64,000 nucleotides of DNA from Bacillus_I endophytica_A. GTDB taxonomy: Bacteria > Bacillota > Bacilli > Bacillales > Bacillaceae_H. The first letter of the stretch is position 1. The number at the start of each line of letters is the position of its first letter. This document shows, piece after piece, positions 16,287 through 24,394 of this stretch. Under the pieces are notes generated by a model that was given only the letters and a program-made list of their open reading frames with translations, searched no databases and had not been told where the DNA came from. The translations under genes and the position numbers were made by a program. The stretch lies in contig NZ_JALAMS010000001.1 in the NCBI RefSeq assembly GCF_026790145.1, positions 434,001 to 498,000 on the forward strand, read 5' to 3'.

Positions 16287-17501
16287 ATGGATCCACTTGA
16301 CATCCTAACAAACATGGACAAAGTTTTCCCTTATTACCAAGCTATATTTAGTGCGGATGAACACCGAGTTGTTGGTTATGAAGCATTAGCTCGCTTTGAT
16401 AACAATGGTGAGGTTGTAAGCTTAGGGTCTTTTTTTTATGACCAAACAATTCCAGAAGAATATCGAAATGAAGTACAAAAATCAATTATTGTGCAAGTTC
16501 TGGAAGATGCTGTAGAAAGTGAAGAGCCTTATCTTTTGTTTTTTAATCAAAACCCGAACTTGCTAATGCTTGATCATGGAGAAGAGCTTCTTTCAATTTT
16601 AAGAACGTATGAAGAAAAAGGACTCTCCCTTTCTCGTATTGTGATGGAAATTACGGAACATAATTTTGAAGGAGAGATTGATCATCTTCAGCATTTACTT
16701 TTATACTATCGTACATATGGTATTAAACTTGCTGTAGATAATATCGGAAAAGAAGGAAGTAATTTAGACCGTATTGGTTTGCTTCAGCCAGATATTTTAA
16801 AAGTTGATTTACATATGCTTCTAAAAACATCTGTTCCACAGTCGTACCGCGATGTTTTATATTCTCTTTCAATGCTTGCTCATAAGATAGGAGCAACCCT
16901 TCTTTATGAAGATATTGAGTCTTCTTTCCAGCTCCAATATGCATGGCGAAATGGAGGAAGGTATTTTCAAGGGTTTTACTTACATAAACCAGAAAGAAAA
17001 CGAGTTGAGCAAGGGATTTTAAAAGAAAAATTAAAAAATCAATTTGAAATGTTTATTAATCATGAAAAAAAGAAGTTACGTTTTCTTCATGAATTAACAA
17101 ATAAAATTCATCGAAAAGTCGAAGATGTGTTATCTAAGCATAAGCATTACGAAACATATGACGAGCTTTTAGCTTTTATGTGTGAGGAGCTTGATAAAAT
17201 GTGCTTTCGAATGTACGTTTGCGATGAAAATGGTTTTCAGCTTTCAGGGAACAGATTAAAAAGAGAAGGAGAATGGATTTTTCAGCCTGAATATCTTCAT
17301 AAAAACTGGAGCTGGCGTCCTTACTTCTTAGAAAATGTAATGAAAATGAGCTTGAATCAGCGCGGAATTCTTTCAGACTTGTACAGCGATATTGAAGTAG
17401 GTGAAACCGTCCGTACGTTTTCGTTCCCGCTCGGTCAAACACAGTATTTGTTTATAGACTTGTCTTATGATTACTTATATGAAAAAGATGCGCTCTTATA
17501 A
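16287..17501 (+). CDS. ykuI: EAL-domain cyclic-di-GMP-binding protein YkuI
   Basis: 404 aa from ATG 16287 behind a strong AAAGGAGGTG; the upstream TTG 16254 has no ribosome site. Residues 15-245 are an EAL domain: EALAR at 32-36, Asn87 in FFNQN, Glu121 in MEITEH, DNIG at 151-154, K172-V-D174 and YEDIE at 207-211. About 260-404 matches the PAS-like C-terminal domain of B. subtilis YkuI (WSWRPYFLENV, FSDLYSD). The B. subtilis protein binds c-di-GMP without detected hydrolysis. The DNIG (not DDFG) sequence is a departure from active phosphodiesterases, although the EAL signature itself is canonical. Confidence 0.93.
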   Translation: MDPLDILTNMDKVFPYYQAIFSADEHRVVGYEALARFDNNGEVVSLGSFFYDQTIPEEYRNEVQKSIIVQVLEDAVESEEPYLLFFNQNPNLLMLDHGEELLSILRTYEEKGLSLSRIVMEITEHNFEGEIDHLQHLLLYYRTYGIKLAVDNIGKEGSNLDRIGLLQPDILKVDLHMLLKTSVPQSYRDVLYSLSMLAHKIGATLLYEDIESSFQLQYAWRNGGRYFQGFYLHKPERKRVEQGILKEKLKNQFEMFINHEKKKLRFLHELTNKIHRKVEDVLSKHKHYETYDELLAFMCEELDKMCFRMYVCDENGFQLSGNRLKREGEWIFQPEYLHKNWSWRPYFLENVMKMSLNQRGILSDLYSDIEVGETVRTFSFPLGQTQYLFIDLSYDYLYEKDALL

Positions 17502-17507
17502 ATGTCA

Positions 17508-17540
17508 CCCCTTTCCTTTTTAGGTAAGGGGATTTTATAT
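17508..17540 (+). terminator. Probable terminator of ykuI
   Basis: CCCCTTTCC pairs with GG-T-AAGGGG (bulged), followed by a T-rich tail. Weaker than the other terminators here. Confidence 0.5.
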
Positions 17541-17577
17541 TTTATAGTCTTCTGTTTCATAATAAGGGTAATACTGT

Positions 17578-17808
17578 TTATAATAGAAGCTGTTCAAGTT
17601 TTTCAATATTAAAGCCAGTCACAACTTCATCTTCCACAACAACGGTTGGAGTAGAAAAAGAGCCTAACGTATTTATCATGTGTTTTCGCGCTTTTGCATC
17701 ACGTTTTATATCAAATTCTATAAATGAAATGTTGTGATGTGTTAAAAACTGTTTTACAATGTGACATGGTGGGCAATCTTGTTGAGTGTATAATTCTACT
17801 TTTTTCAT
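17578..17808 (-). CDS. Glutaredoxin-like / NrdH-type thiol protein
   Basis: 76 aa, ATG 17808, with AAGGAGG upstream. It is a minimal thioredoxin-fold protein: beta strand VELYTQQD, redox motif CPPC at residues 13-16, the cis-proline segment STPTVVVEDE (about 52-61), and GFNIEKLEQLL at the end. Such proteins pass electrons between thiols in the cytoplasm (for example to ribonucleotide reductase or bacilliredoxin-type targets); the partner is not deducible here. Monocistronic and divergent from ykuJ. Confidence 0.85.
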   Translation of the reverse strand: MKKVELYTQQDCPPCHIVKQFLTHHNISFIEFDIKRDAKARKHMINTLGSFSTPTVVVEDEVVTGFNIEKLEQLLL

Positions 17809-17953
17809 TTTTGTTCCTCCTTAAGGTGATTTTTAATGTGGTACATGTTATCATAGCTTAGCACCGTTATAGGTGGAATGAAAAGAAGAATGACTGTTCG
17901 TATTCTGCCAAACGATAATGAATAACAATAAATAAACATAAGGGAGTTTAAAA

Positions 17954-18196
17954 ATGTCACAATTAAAAGCGATTATTAGCCGATTAGAAAGCTTGAAAAA
18001 CCAAACAGAAACGCTTGAAAAGCCACAGCGCTTTTTTGAAATAAACGGAGAGCGCATCTGTAGCGTTACATATGAAGCAAAAGGGGACCTTTTTGAATTA
18101 AAAGTATTCAACAAAGGTGAAAAGCCTAAAACGTATGAGTTCGATAATATTGATATTATCACAATTGAAATCTTTGATTTACTTCAACTTGTATAA
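17954..18196 (+). CDS. ykuJ: YkuJ family protein
   Basis: 80 aa, ATG 17954 after AGGGAG. It matches B. subtilis YkuJ (79 aa): a helical N-terminus (SQLKAIISRLESL), the conserved RFFEINGERICSVTY strand pair, then FELKVFNKGEKPKTYEFDNID and IEIFDLLQ at the end. Small alpha/beta cytoplasmic protein of unknown function. B. subtilis order is ykuJ-ykuK-ykzF-ykuL-ccpC; here ykuK and ykuL (the CBS protein DarB) are missing between ykuJ and ccpC. Confidence 0.92.
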   Translation: MSQLKAIISRLESLKNQTETLEKPQRFFEINGERICSVTYEAKGDLFELKVFNKGEKPKTYEFDNIDIITIEIFDLLQLV

Positions 18197-18260
18197 GAAA
18201 TATTTTAAAAAAGCTTTTTGTGAAAAAAAGGTTATATGTTATATTTTTTCATAAAGTTTA

Positions 18261-18296
18261 AAAAGAGCGAAAACATTTGTTTTGGCTCTTTTTTGT
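18261..18296 (+). terminator. Terminator of ykuJ
   Basis: AAAAGAGC-g-AAAAC-attt-GTTTT-g-GCTCTTTT with T run. Confidence 0.8.
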
Positions 18297-18417
18297 ATGC
18301 GTCGAAAAATGTAGAAAGAGCTCAGGAAAAGAGGAATGAAATGCCAAGATGTTATATTGACAGAGCGATATAGACCTTTTAGACTTTTATATATAGGATA
18401 AGAGAGGGGGGAGACGA

Positions 18418-18606
18418 ATGAAGGCGACAGCTTCGCTTGCAAAGGAAGAAGAGCAGCTTTTACTTCATATATTATTTGAACAAGGATATGCATTAGAAGT
18501 TGTAAGCAGTCATCTTGTAGATATTGAACATGGATTAAAAACAGTAGAAACAAAGCAATATCAAGAAATTGCTTCTTTATATAGTCGTTTACGAGAATTA
18601 TCATAG
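18418..18606 (+). CDS. ykzF: YkzF-like small protein
   Basis: 62 aa, ATG 18418; the ribosome site is GAGAGGGGGG. The sequence is helical and acidic: KEEEQLLLHILFEQGY, then VSSHLVDIEHGLKTVETKQYQ and a conserved-looking YSRLREL end. Position between ykuJ and ccpC and the overall length agree with B. subtilis YkzF (about 65 aa). Function unknown. Closed by its own terminator. Confidence 0.72.
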   Translation: MKATASLAKEEEQLLLHILFEQGYALEVVSSHLVDIEHGLKTVETKQYQEIASLYSRLRELS

Positions 18607-18638
18607 CAATACATATAATACAGAATAATAGAGTGAAG

Positions 18639-18676
18639 AAAGGCAAGTGAATAAGACATATTCGCTTGCCTTTTTT
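18639..18676 (+). terminator. Terminator of ykzF
   Basis: AAAGGCAAGTGAATA pairs with TATTCGCTTGCCTTT (one G-T wobble), loop AGACA, T run. Confidence 0.85.
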
Positions 18677-18744
18677 GCTTTTATATGTTCAAAAATTATT
18701 TGAAAGACTATAATAAATAAAAACAAAAGAAATTGAGGAGAATT

Positions 18745-19617
18745 ATGCAGCTTGTTGAATGTAAAATGCTCGTTGTGTTAGCACAAGAGCTTAATATGCG
18801 CAGAGCATCTCAGCGGCTTTTCGTTTCACAGCCGGCGCTCTCACAGCGTTTACAAACAATTGAAAAGGCTTGGGAAACTCAAATTTTTATACGCTCACAA
18901 AAAGGACTTGCCCTTACACCAGCAGGAGAAAAAATTATTGAGTTTGCAACTGAGATGGTCGAGAAAGAAGAAAAAGTAAAAGAAGAGCTCGGCTCTTTGC
19001 AAACAGAAGTCCATGGAACATTAAAGCTTGCTGTTGCATCCATTATCGGTCAGCACTGGCTTCCAAATGTACTAAAAGAGTTTGTAAGAAAATATCCGCA
19101 CGTGACAATCTCGCTTGTAACAGGCTGGAGTAGTGAAATGTTGCAATATGTGTATGATGATAGCGTGCACCTTGGCATTATCAGAGGGAACCCTGATTGG
19201 AAGGGAGTTAAAGAGTACCTTCTTACAGATCAGCTCTATCTTGTTGATACAGAAATTCAAGAATTCCAAGATGTTTTAAAAACAGAGAAACCTTTTATCC
19301 AGTTTAAAAGTGACTCAACGTATTATCAAGAAATTCAGGACTGGTGGCATACTCAATTTCAAACGAGTCCAAAGAGAACAATTGTAGTAGACCAGATTGA
19401 AACGTGTAAACAAATGGCTTTACATGGAATTGGGTATGCGATATTACCTTCTGTATCTCTAAAGGAAGAAGATGACTCTGTTTATAAGCTTCCACTGTTA
19501 GATGAAAAAGGAAAGCCTATCGCAAGAGATACGTGGCTTCTTGGCTATGACTCTTCCTTTAAATTAAAGCAAGTACAAGCTTTTTTAGAAGTAATATCAG
19601 AATATAAAGGTGTATAA
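18745..19617 (+). CDS. ccpC: LysR-family regulator CcpC (citrate-responsive)
   Basis: 290 aa from ATG 18745, with TTGAGGAG upstream; the in-frame TTG twelve bases earlier lies over that ribosome site. HTH at residues 13-37 (ELNMRRASQRLFVSQPALSQRLQTI), then the effector domain. It is very close to B. subtilis CcpC along its length (HGTLKLAVASIIGQHWLP, ISLVTGWSSEM, FIQFKSDSTY, QIETCKQMALHGIGYAILPS). CcpC represses citrate synthase and aconitase genes and is released by citrate. Its targets are not in the window, but pdhABCD and pycA, which feed the same cycle, are. Confidence 0.94.
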   Translation: MQLVECKMLVVLAQELNMRRASQRLFVSQPALSQRLQTIEKAWETQIFIRSQKGLALTPAGEKIIEFATEMVEKEEKVKEELGSLQTEVHGTLKLAVASIIGQHWLPNVLKEFVRKYPHVTISLVTGWSSEMLQYVYDDSVHLGIIRGNPDWKGVKEYLLTDQLYLVDTEIQEFQDVLKTEKPFIQFKSDSTYYQEIQDWWHTQFQTSPKRTIVVDQIETCKQMALHGIGYAILPSVSLKEEDDSVYKLPLLDEKGKPIARDTWLLGYDSSFKLKQVQAFLEVISEYKGV

Positions 19618-19650
19618 GTTTGCCTGAATAACAGGCAAGCTTTTTTTTAT
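19616..19650 (+). terminator. Terminator of ccpC
   Basis: AAGTTTGCCTG-AATAA-CAGGCAAGCTT followed by eight T. Confidence 0.9.
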
Positions 19651-19675
19651 AGGAAGAAAGAATAAAGAAATAATG

Positions 19676-19726
19676 TTGACAATGATAATCATTTTCAATA
19701 ATATGAACATATGATAATCATTATCA
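19676..19726 (+). promoter_or_regulatory. Promoter with two Fur boxes upstream of ykuN-ykuO
   Basis: TTGACA (19676-19681), 17 bases, TAATAT (19699-19704) form a good sigma-A promoter. TGATAATCATTATCA (19712-19726) is a perfect match to the 7-1-7 Fur box and covers the start-site region. TGATAATCATTTTCA (19683-19697, one mismatch) fills the spacer. Both positions would block RNA polymerase when Fur is iron-loaded. B. subtilis ykuNOP is likewise Fur-regulated. Confidence 0.88.
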
Positions 19727-19745
19727 ATTACAAGAGGTGATGGAA

Positions 19746-20219
19746 ATGAGCCGTACGCTTATTACATTTGTAAGTATGTCGGGAAATACAGAAGATATCG
19801 CAACAATATTAAAAGAAACATTGGAAAGTGAAGGGCAAAATGTTTCTTACGCATTTATGGATGAGATATCTATTGAAGATATAGAAAACTATGACAATAT
19901 TTTAATTGGTTCTTATACATGGGGAGATGGAGATTTACCATATGAGGCAGAAGATTTTTACGATGAGCTTGAGAAGGGTACGCTACAAGGTCAGAAAATT
20001 GGCTGCTTTGGCTCTGGTGATCGAGACTATCCTCAGTATTGTGAAGCTGTAAATTTATTTGCAGAGCGAGCTTTAGAAGCTGGTGGCGACGTCTTCTCTG
20101 AAAAGCTGAAGATCGAGCTTTATCCAGAAACAGATGAGCAGATTTTAGAATGCCAAACATTTGCTAGAAACTTTTTGAAATGGGTAGAGAAAGGAAAAGT
20201 GGATTTCCATGTTTCATAA
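19746..20219 (+). CDS. ykuN: Short-chain flavodoxin YkuN
   Basis: 157 aa from ATG 19746 (GAGGTG six bases upstream; earlier GTG/ATG codons overlap that site). The FMN phosphate loop is SMSGNTED (about residues 10-17), the W-containing 50s loop SYTWGDGDLP follows, and the isoalloxazine-flanking loop is GSGDRDYPQYC. Flavodoxins replace ferredoxin as a one-electron carrier when iron is scarce, which agrees with the two Fur boxes in front. B. subtilis YkuN serves the P450 BioI and fatty-acid desaturase. The gene overlaps ykuO by 11 bases. B. subtilis has a second flavodoxin, ykuP, after ykuO; it is absent here. Confidence 0.94.
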   Translation: MSRTLITFVSMSGNTEDIATILKETLESEGQNVSYAFMDEISIEDIENYDNILIGSYTWGDGDLPYEAEDFYDELEKGTLQGQKIGCFGSGDRDYPQYCEAVNLFAERALEAGGDVFSEKLKIELYPETDEQILECQTFARNFLKWVEKGKVDFHVS

Positions 20220-21102
20220 AGGAGCTACCTCTGTTGTATACGATGGAGAAGGGAGTTATTACTTAGCTGTAAAAGGAGAAGGAATTTATCGTTTTTATAA
20301 CGGTCAATTTAAGAAAGTGCTAACAATTGGAAATCGTATTTTAAGTTTAAAAAAAGTCGGTGGCAATCTCTTTGGAGTTGGTGACGATGGCACAATGATT
20401 AAAGGAACGGATAGTGGAGAAAGGTGGAACCTTGCGCACTTACCAACAAAAGCAAGAGTATGGTCTGTTACAGGTAGCGACGAGAATATCGTCGCTACTC
20501 ATGGTCAGCATACGATCTACCTTTCGGAGAATGCGGGTGTTTCTTGGCGAACAATTAAGCCTTTTGAGAATCTGAAAAACAAGCCAACGATTCGTTCACT
20601 CTGTATTACAAGTCATTTTCTATTTATTGGAACACAGATTCATAGCCTGTACGGTGGGATATGGATGTATAGTTTAAAAACAGGAAGTCTCACACATATT
20701 AACAAAGAGGAAAAAGCGATGATTTCATCTCTTCTTACTTTAAATGATAGCTATTTAGTAGCTGCAAAAGGATCAAGTAAAGGAAGACGGGGGAAAATTG
20801 AATATACGCCAATCCTTACCATGGAGAGATGGATTTTTAAAGAATGTAAGAGCCCTGGAACAGAGTCTTGCTATTTAGATTTATCAGAACATAATGGCGA
20901 AATTTATGCATCATCTACTCAAAATAGACAAGGCTTCTCTAATATTTATTCTGTTGATGTTTATAACAGTGCTCTTCATCAGTGTGAAACTGTTAAAGGA
21001 CACGGATTCCGTGTGGCAAATGGTGAACAAGATTTCATGGTTGCAGGGTTGTATGAAAGCAAATATGTTGGATGCAAAAAAGATATGTTTGTTCTTCATT
21101 AA
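20209..21102 (+). CDS. ykuO: YkuO, predicted beta-propeller protein in the Fur-controlled operon
   Basis: 297 aa, ATG 20209 inside the end of ykuN, so the two are translationally coupled. The chain is almost entirely short beta strands, with Asp-box/BNR-like turns (TDSGERWNLA near residue 68, SENAGVSWRTI near 106), the pattern of a six- or seven-bladed propeller. No signal peptide. It corresponds by position and length to B. subtilis YkuO, of unknown function but induced by iron limitation with the flavodoxins. Cys-rich C-terminal part (CKSPGTESC, GCKKD). Confidence 0.85.
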   Translation: MFHKGATSVVYDGEGSYYLAVKGEGIYRFYNGQFKKVLTIGNRILSLKKVGGNLFGVGDDGTMIKGTDSGERWNLAHLPTKARVWSVTGSDENIVATHGQHTIYLSENAGVSWRTIKPFENLKNKPTIRSLCITSHFLFIGTQIHSLYGGIWMYSLKTGSLTHINKEEKAMISSLLTLNDSYLVAAKGSSKGRRGKIEYTPILTMERWIFKECKSPGTESCYLDLSEHNGEIYASSTQNRQGFSNIYSVDVYNSALHQCETVKGHGFRVANGEQDFMVAGLYESKYVGCKKDMFVLH

Positions 21103-21225
21103 GCAAAGGGAAAGAATGTTCACCTTAACACATTCTAGGTTTAAGAGAAGTGAATAAAGCTTGTCAACTTAGGTTGGATTTGTTACATTAAACAAATACA
21201 TAAGCATTTTAAGGAGGAACTAAGG

Positions 21226-21945
21226 ATGAAAATGATGGATGCAAATGAAATTATTTCATTTATTCAAAACAGCACAAAATCAACACCTGTGAAAGTTTAT
21301 GTGAAAGGTGAGCTAGAGTCAATTGACTTTGGTGCTTCAAAGGCTTTTATTACAGGCAATACAGGCGTTGTATTTGGTGAATGGAAAGATATTAAAACAG
21401 TTCTTGAAAGCAATGAAGGAAAAATCGAAGACTACGTATTAGAAAACGATCGTCGCAACTCTGCTATTCCTTTATTAGATCTTAAAGGTGTGAAAGCACG
21501 TATTGAGCCAGGTGCAATTATTCGTGACCAAGTTGAAATCGGTGATAATGCCGTTATTATGATGGGTGCTTCTATTAACATCGGTTGTGTAATCGGTGAA
21601 GGTACAATGATTGACATGAACGTTGTAATGGGTGGTCGTGCTACGACAGGTAAGAACTGTCACATTGGAGCTGGCGCTGTTTTAGCTGGCGTTATTGAGC
21701 CTCCTTCAGCAAAACCTGTTATTGTTGAAGACGACGTTGTAATCGGAGCAAATGCAGTTGTTCTTGAAGGCGTAACAGTTGGTGAAGGTTCTGTTGTTGC
21801 AGCAGGAGCTGTTGTTGTTGAAGATGTTCCTCCATTTTCTGTTGTAGCTGGAACTCCAGCACGCGTAATTAAGAAAATTGATGAAAAAACAAAATCAAAA
21901 ACTGAGATCAAGCAAGAGCTTCGTCAACTTAACGAAGAAAACTAA
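21226..21945 (+). CDS. dapH: Tetrahydrodipicolinate N-acetyltransferase
   Basis: 239 aa, ATG 21226 nine bases after AAGGAGG. The first 90 residues are the DapH N-terminal domain. The rest is a left-handed beta helix of hexapeptide repeats (IGDNAVIMMGASINIGCVIGEGTMIDMN...), with the C-terminal PPFSVVAGTPARVIKKI typical of the family. DapH transfers acetyl from acetyl-CoA to tetrahydrodipicolinate, the first committed step of the acetyl branch of diaminopimelate/lysine synthesis. dapL follows after 110 bases and a hairpin. Confidence 0.95.
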   Translation: MKMMDANEIISFIQNSTKSTPVKVYVKGELESIDFGASKAFITGNTGVVFGEWKDIKTVLESNEGKIEDYVLENDRRNSAIPLLDLKGVKARIEPGAIIRDQVEIGDNAVIMMGASINIGCVIGEGTMIDMNVVMGGRATTGKNCHIGAGAVLAGVIEPPSAKPVIVEDDVVIGANAVVLEGVTVGEGSVVAAGAVVVEDVPPFSVVAGTPARVIKKIDEKTKSKTEIKQELRQLNEEN

Positions 21946-21973
21946 ATAAGAGTTAGAAGAAGCTCATTTTAAG

Positions 21974-22011
21974 AAGGAAAGCGTGGTATGCTTATTTGCC
22001 ACGCTTTCCTT
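21974..22011 (+). terminator. Hairpin between dapH and dapL, partial terminator or attenuator
   Basis: AAGGAAAGCGTGG pairs perfectly with CCACGCTTTCCTT (13 bp). The following tract is T-rich but broken (TTCTGTTTATTTTC), so some readthrough into dapL is plausible. Confidence 0.65.
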
Positions 22012-22055
22012 TCTGTTTATTTTCATCGCCATTTTATATTAAAGGATGTTGAGAC

Positions 22056-23183
22056 ATGAATCAGTTTATAAAAATTCGTCGTGATCTACATAAAATTCCT
22101 GAGCTTGGCTTTCAAGAATTTAAAACACAGCGCTACTTACTGACGTATTTGCAAACTCTTCCAGTTGAAAGGGTCGAAATCAAACCTTGGAAAACAGGGC
22201 TTTTCGTACGTGTTAAAGGATTAAATCCGTCAAAAACGATTGGGTACAGAGCAGATATTGATGGTTTACCAATTACAGAAGAAACCAATCTACCATTTTC
22301 TTCAGAACATGAAGGAAATATGCATGCATGCGGACATGACTTTCATATGAGCATTGGTTTGGGCCTTCTTACATATGTTGTTGAAAATCCAATTGAGGAT
22401 AATATGGTATTTATTTTTCAACCAGCAGAGGAAGGACCAGGTGGAGCAGAGCCAATGCTAAAGAGCGAAGAAATGCTAGAATGGAAACCAGATATTATTT
22501 TTGCTCTTCATATTGCTCCTGAATATCCTGTTGGAACGGTTGCAACGAAACCAGGCCTTTTGTTTGCTAACACGTCAGAGCTTTTTATTGATTTAAAGGG
22601 ACGCGGCGGACATGCTGCATATCCACATCTTACAAATGATATGGTTGTTGCCTCTTGTTCTTTAGTAACACAGTTGCAGAGCATTGTCGCGCGTAATGTA
22701 GATCCACTAGATAGTGCAGTTATTACTATTGGTAAAATTACAGGTGGCACAGTTCAAAACGTAATTGCAGAAAATGCGCGTATTGAAGGAACAATTCGTA
22801 CTCTTTCATCAGAAGCAATGCAAAAGGTAAAACATCGAATTGAAGCTATTGTAAAAGGTATAGAAACTGGCTATGAGTGCAAAGCAACAATCGATTACGG
22901 AGCGATGTATCACCAAGTATATAATGATGAAAACCTTGCAAAAGAATTTATGGATTTCATTCAAAAAGATGAAGAAATTTCCCTTGTTCATTGCAAGGAA
23001 GCAATGACAGGAGAAGATTTTGGTTATATGTTAAAAGAAATTCCTGGAGTTATGTTTTGGCTTGGTGTTGATTCAGAAAATGGCCTTCATCATTCAAAGC
23101 TTCTGCCAAATGAGGAGGCAATTGAGAAAGCCATTTCTCTTCTATCCCGCTACGTAACTTATAAAGGAAAGAGAAAAAACTAA
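22056..23183 (+). CDS. dapL: N-acetyldiaminopimelate deacetylase
   Basis: 375 aa, ATG 22056. M20 peptidase-family metalloenzyme: RADIDGLPI, HACGHDFHMSI (metal ligands, about residues 89-99), FQPAEEGPGGAEPM (catalytic and metal Glu pair), the dimerisation domain starting LFIDLKGRGGHAAYPH, and the last ligand region LHHSKLLPNE. It removes acetate from N-acetyl-LL-diaminopimelate. With dapH, and with PatA proposed for the transamination between them, it completes the acetylated branch of lysine and cell-wall diaminopimelate synthesis. In B. subtilis it is also called ykuR and lies in the same order. Confidence 0.94.
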   Translation: MNQFIKIRRDLHKIPELGFQEFKTQRYLLTYLQTLPVERVEIKPWKTGLFVRVKGLNPSKTIGYRADIDGLPITEETNLPFSSEHEGNMHACGHDFHMSIGLGLLTYVVENPIEDNMVFIFQPAEEGPGGAEPMLKSEEMLEWKPDIIFALHIAPEYPVGTVATKPGLLFANTSELFIDLKGRGGHAAYPHLTNDMVVASCSLVTQLQSIVARNVDPLDSAVITIGKITGGTVQNVIAENARIEGTIRTLSSEAMQKVKHRIEAIVKGIETGYECKATIDYGAMYHQVYNDENLAKEFMDFIQKDEEISLVHCKEAMTGEDFGYMLKEIPGVMFWLGVDSENGLHHSKLLPNEEAIEKAISLLSRYVTYKGKRKN

Positions 23184-23244
23184 AATATTGGAATAACTTT
23201 CCCCTCTTAAGGAAATAGTACGTGTATGTAGGAGGTGGAAAGTG

Positions 23245-23493
23245 ATGGCAAGAATTGGTGTTGAAAATGGCTTAACAGATGTGGCAGAAGCCCTAAGACA
23301 GCAAGGACATGAAGTTGTAGAGCTTCATAATGAAAACGATGCAAACGGCTGTGACTGCTGTGTTGTCACAGGAAGCGAATCAAACGTGATGGGAATTATG
23401 GATACAACAACAAAAAACCCAATCCTTACGGCATCAGGATATACAGCTGATGAGCTTTGTCAGCAAGTAAGCCAACATATTAACCAACAATAA
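23245..23493 (+). CDS. ykuS: UPF0180 family protein YkuS
   Basis: 82 aa from ATG 23245 (AGGAGGTGG upstream; GTG 23242 is adjacent but too close). It starts ARIGVENGLTDVAEALRQQGHEV, a Rossmann-like first strand-helix unit, and contains GCDCCVVTGSESNVMGI with a Cys-x-Cys-Cys cluster near residue 35. It matches B. subtilis YkuS (81 aa), function unknown. Same neighbours (dapL before, mscY after) as in B. subtilis. Confidence 0.93.
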   Translation: MARIGVENGLTDVAEALRQQGHEVVELHNENDANGCDCCVVTGSESNVMGIMDTTTKNPILTASGYTADELCQQVSQHINQQ

Positions 23494-23502
23494 TCATCAA
23501 AC

Positions 23503-23531
23503 AAAAAAGACGTCTTGAAGACGTCTTTTTT
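23503..23531. terminator. Bidirectional terminator
   Basis: AAAAAAGACGTC-TTGAA-GACGTCTTTTTT, between ykuS and convergent mscY. Confidence 0.9.
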
Positions 23532-23536
23532 GTTCA

Positions 23537-24394
23537 TTAAGAGGAAGATGTTTCTGTTCCTTCTTGGTTTTTGTGAATATAAACTTGGTGTGGAAAAGGA
23601 ATTTCAATATTATGTTCGTCAAACGCTTCTTTAATTTCTTTACGAAGCTGACGTTCAACACCCCATTGTTCCATATTTTCTGTTTTAGCAATAACGCGTA
23701 GCACTACATCAGAGGCTCCTAAACCTTGAACTCCTATAACATTAGGGCCTTCAACAACAAGGGGATTAGAAGCGGCTACACGGTCACATACAGCTTGCAT
23801 AATTTCCATTGCATGATCAATGTTATCATCATAAGAAATTCCGATATCAACCAACGCACGCATATTTCCTCGAGAATGATTACTAACGCTTGTAATTTCA
23901 CGGTTTGGCACATAGTTTAGTGTACCATCAAAGCTTCTAATTTGTGTTGTACGAAGTCCGACAGATTCAACAATTCCATCAAAGCTTCCAACTGTTACAT
24001 AATCATTCACATCAATTTGTTTCTCTAACAGTAAGAAGAAACCAGTCACAACGTCACTGACAAGCCCCTGGGCTCCAAATCCAATGGCAAGTCCAACAAC
24101 ACCTGCTCCAGCGATTAAGCTTGCAATTGGTAAACCAAAAATACCAAATAGCGTGGCAACAAGCATAAATATTAAAACATAGGAAAAAATATTTTCGGCT
24201 AGCTTATGTAAAGTTAAGGACCGGCCTTCTGAAATATTTCTACGCTTTGCAACTTCTTGAAAAGCTTTGTTCATAACGCGACTACCGATAGCTCTTACGA
24301 TATAAAAGGCAATAAATAGCCCAATAACCTTAAGGGCAATGAGTCCTGCATCAACTAAAAGTCCTTCCCAATCAAACTGATTTACATCAAACAA
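23537..24394 (-). CDS. mscY: Small-conductance mechanosensitive channel MscY (YkuT)
   Basis: 285 aa if started at TTG 24394, nine bases after AGAAAGG; ATG 24403 overlaps that ribosome site. Three N-terminal transmembrane segments, then the pore-lining helix IASLIAGAGVVGLAIGFGAQGLVSDVVTG, with alternating Gly/Ala packing, and the MscS beta domain (DYVTVGSFDGIVESVGLRTTQIRSFDGTLNYVPN). The C-terminal alpha/beta domain ends FPHQVYIHK. Opens under membrane tension to release solutes on osmotic downshift. Matches B. subtilis YkuT. Confidence 0.92.
   Translation of the reverse strand: MFDVNQFDWEGLLVDAGLIALKVIGLFIAFYIVRAIGSRVMNKAFQEVAKRRNISEGRSLTLHKLAENIFSYVLIFMLVATLFGIFGLPIASLIAGAGVVGLAIGFGAQGLVSDVVTGFFLLLEKQIDVNDYVTVGSFDGIVESVGLRTTQIRSFDGTLNYVPNREITSVSNHSRGNMRALVDIGISYDDNIDHAMEIMQAVCDRVAASNPLVVEGPNVIGVQGLGASDVVLRVIAKTENMEQWGVERQLRKEIKEAFDEHNIEIPFPHQVYIHKNQEGTETSSS

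Noticed and set aside
18239..18646. 135-codon hydrophobic minus-strand frame opposite ykzF
   Set aside because: Covers the ykuJ and ykzF terminators and ykzF itself; the hydrophobicity comes from AT-rich reverse translation.
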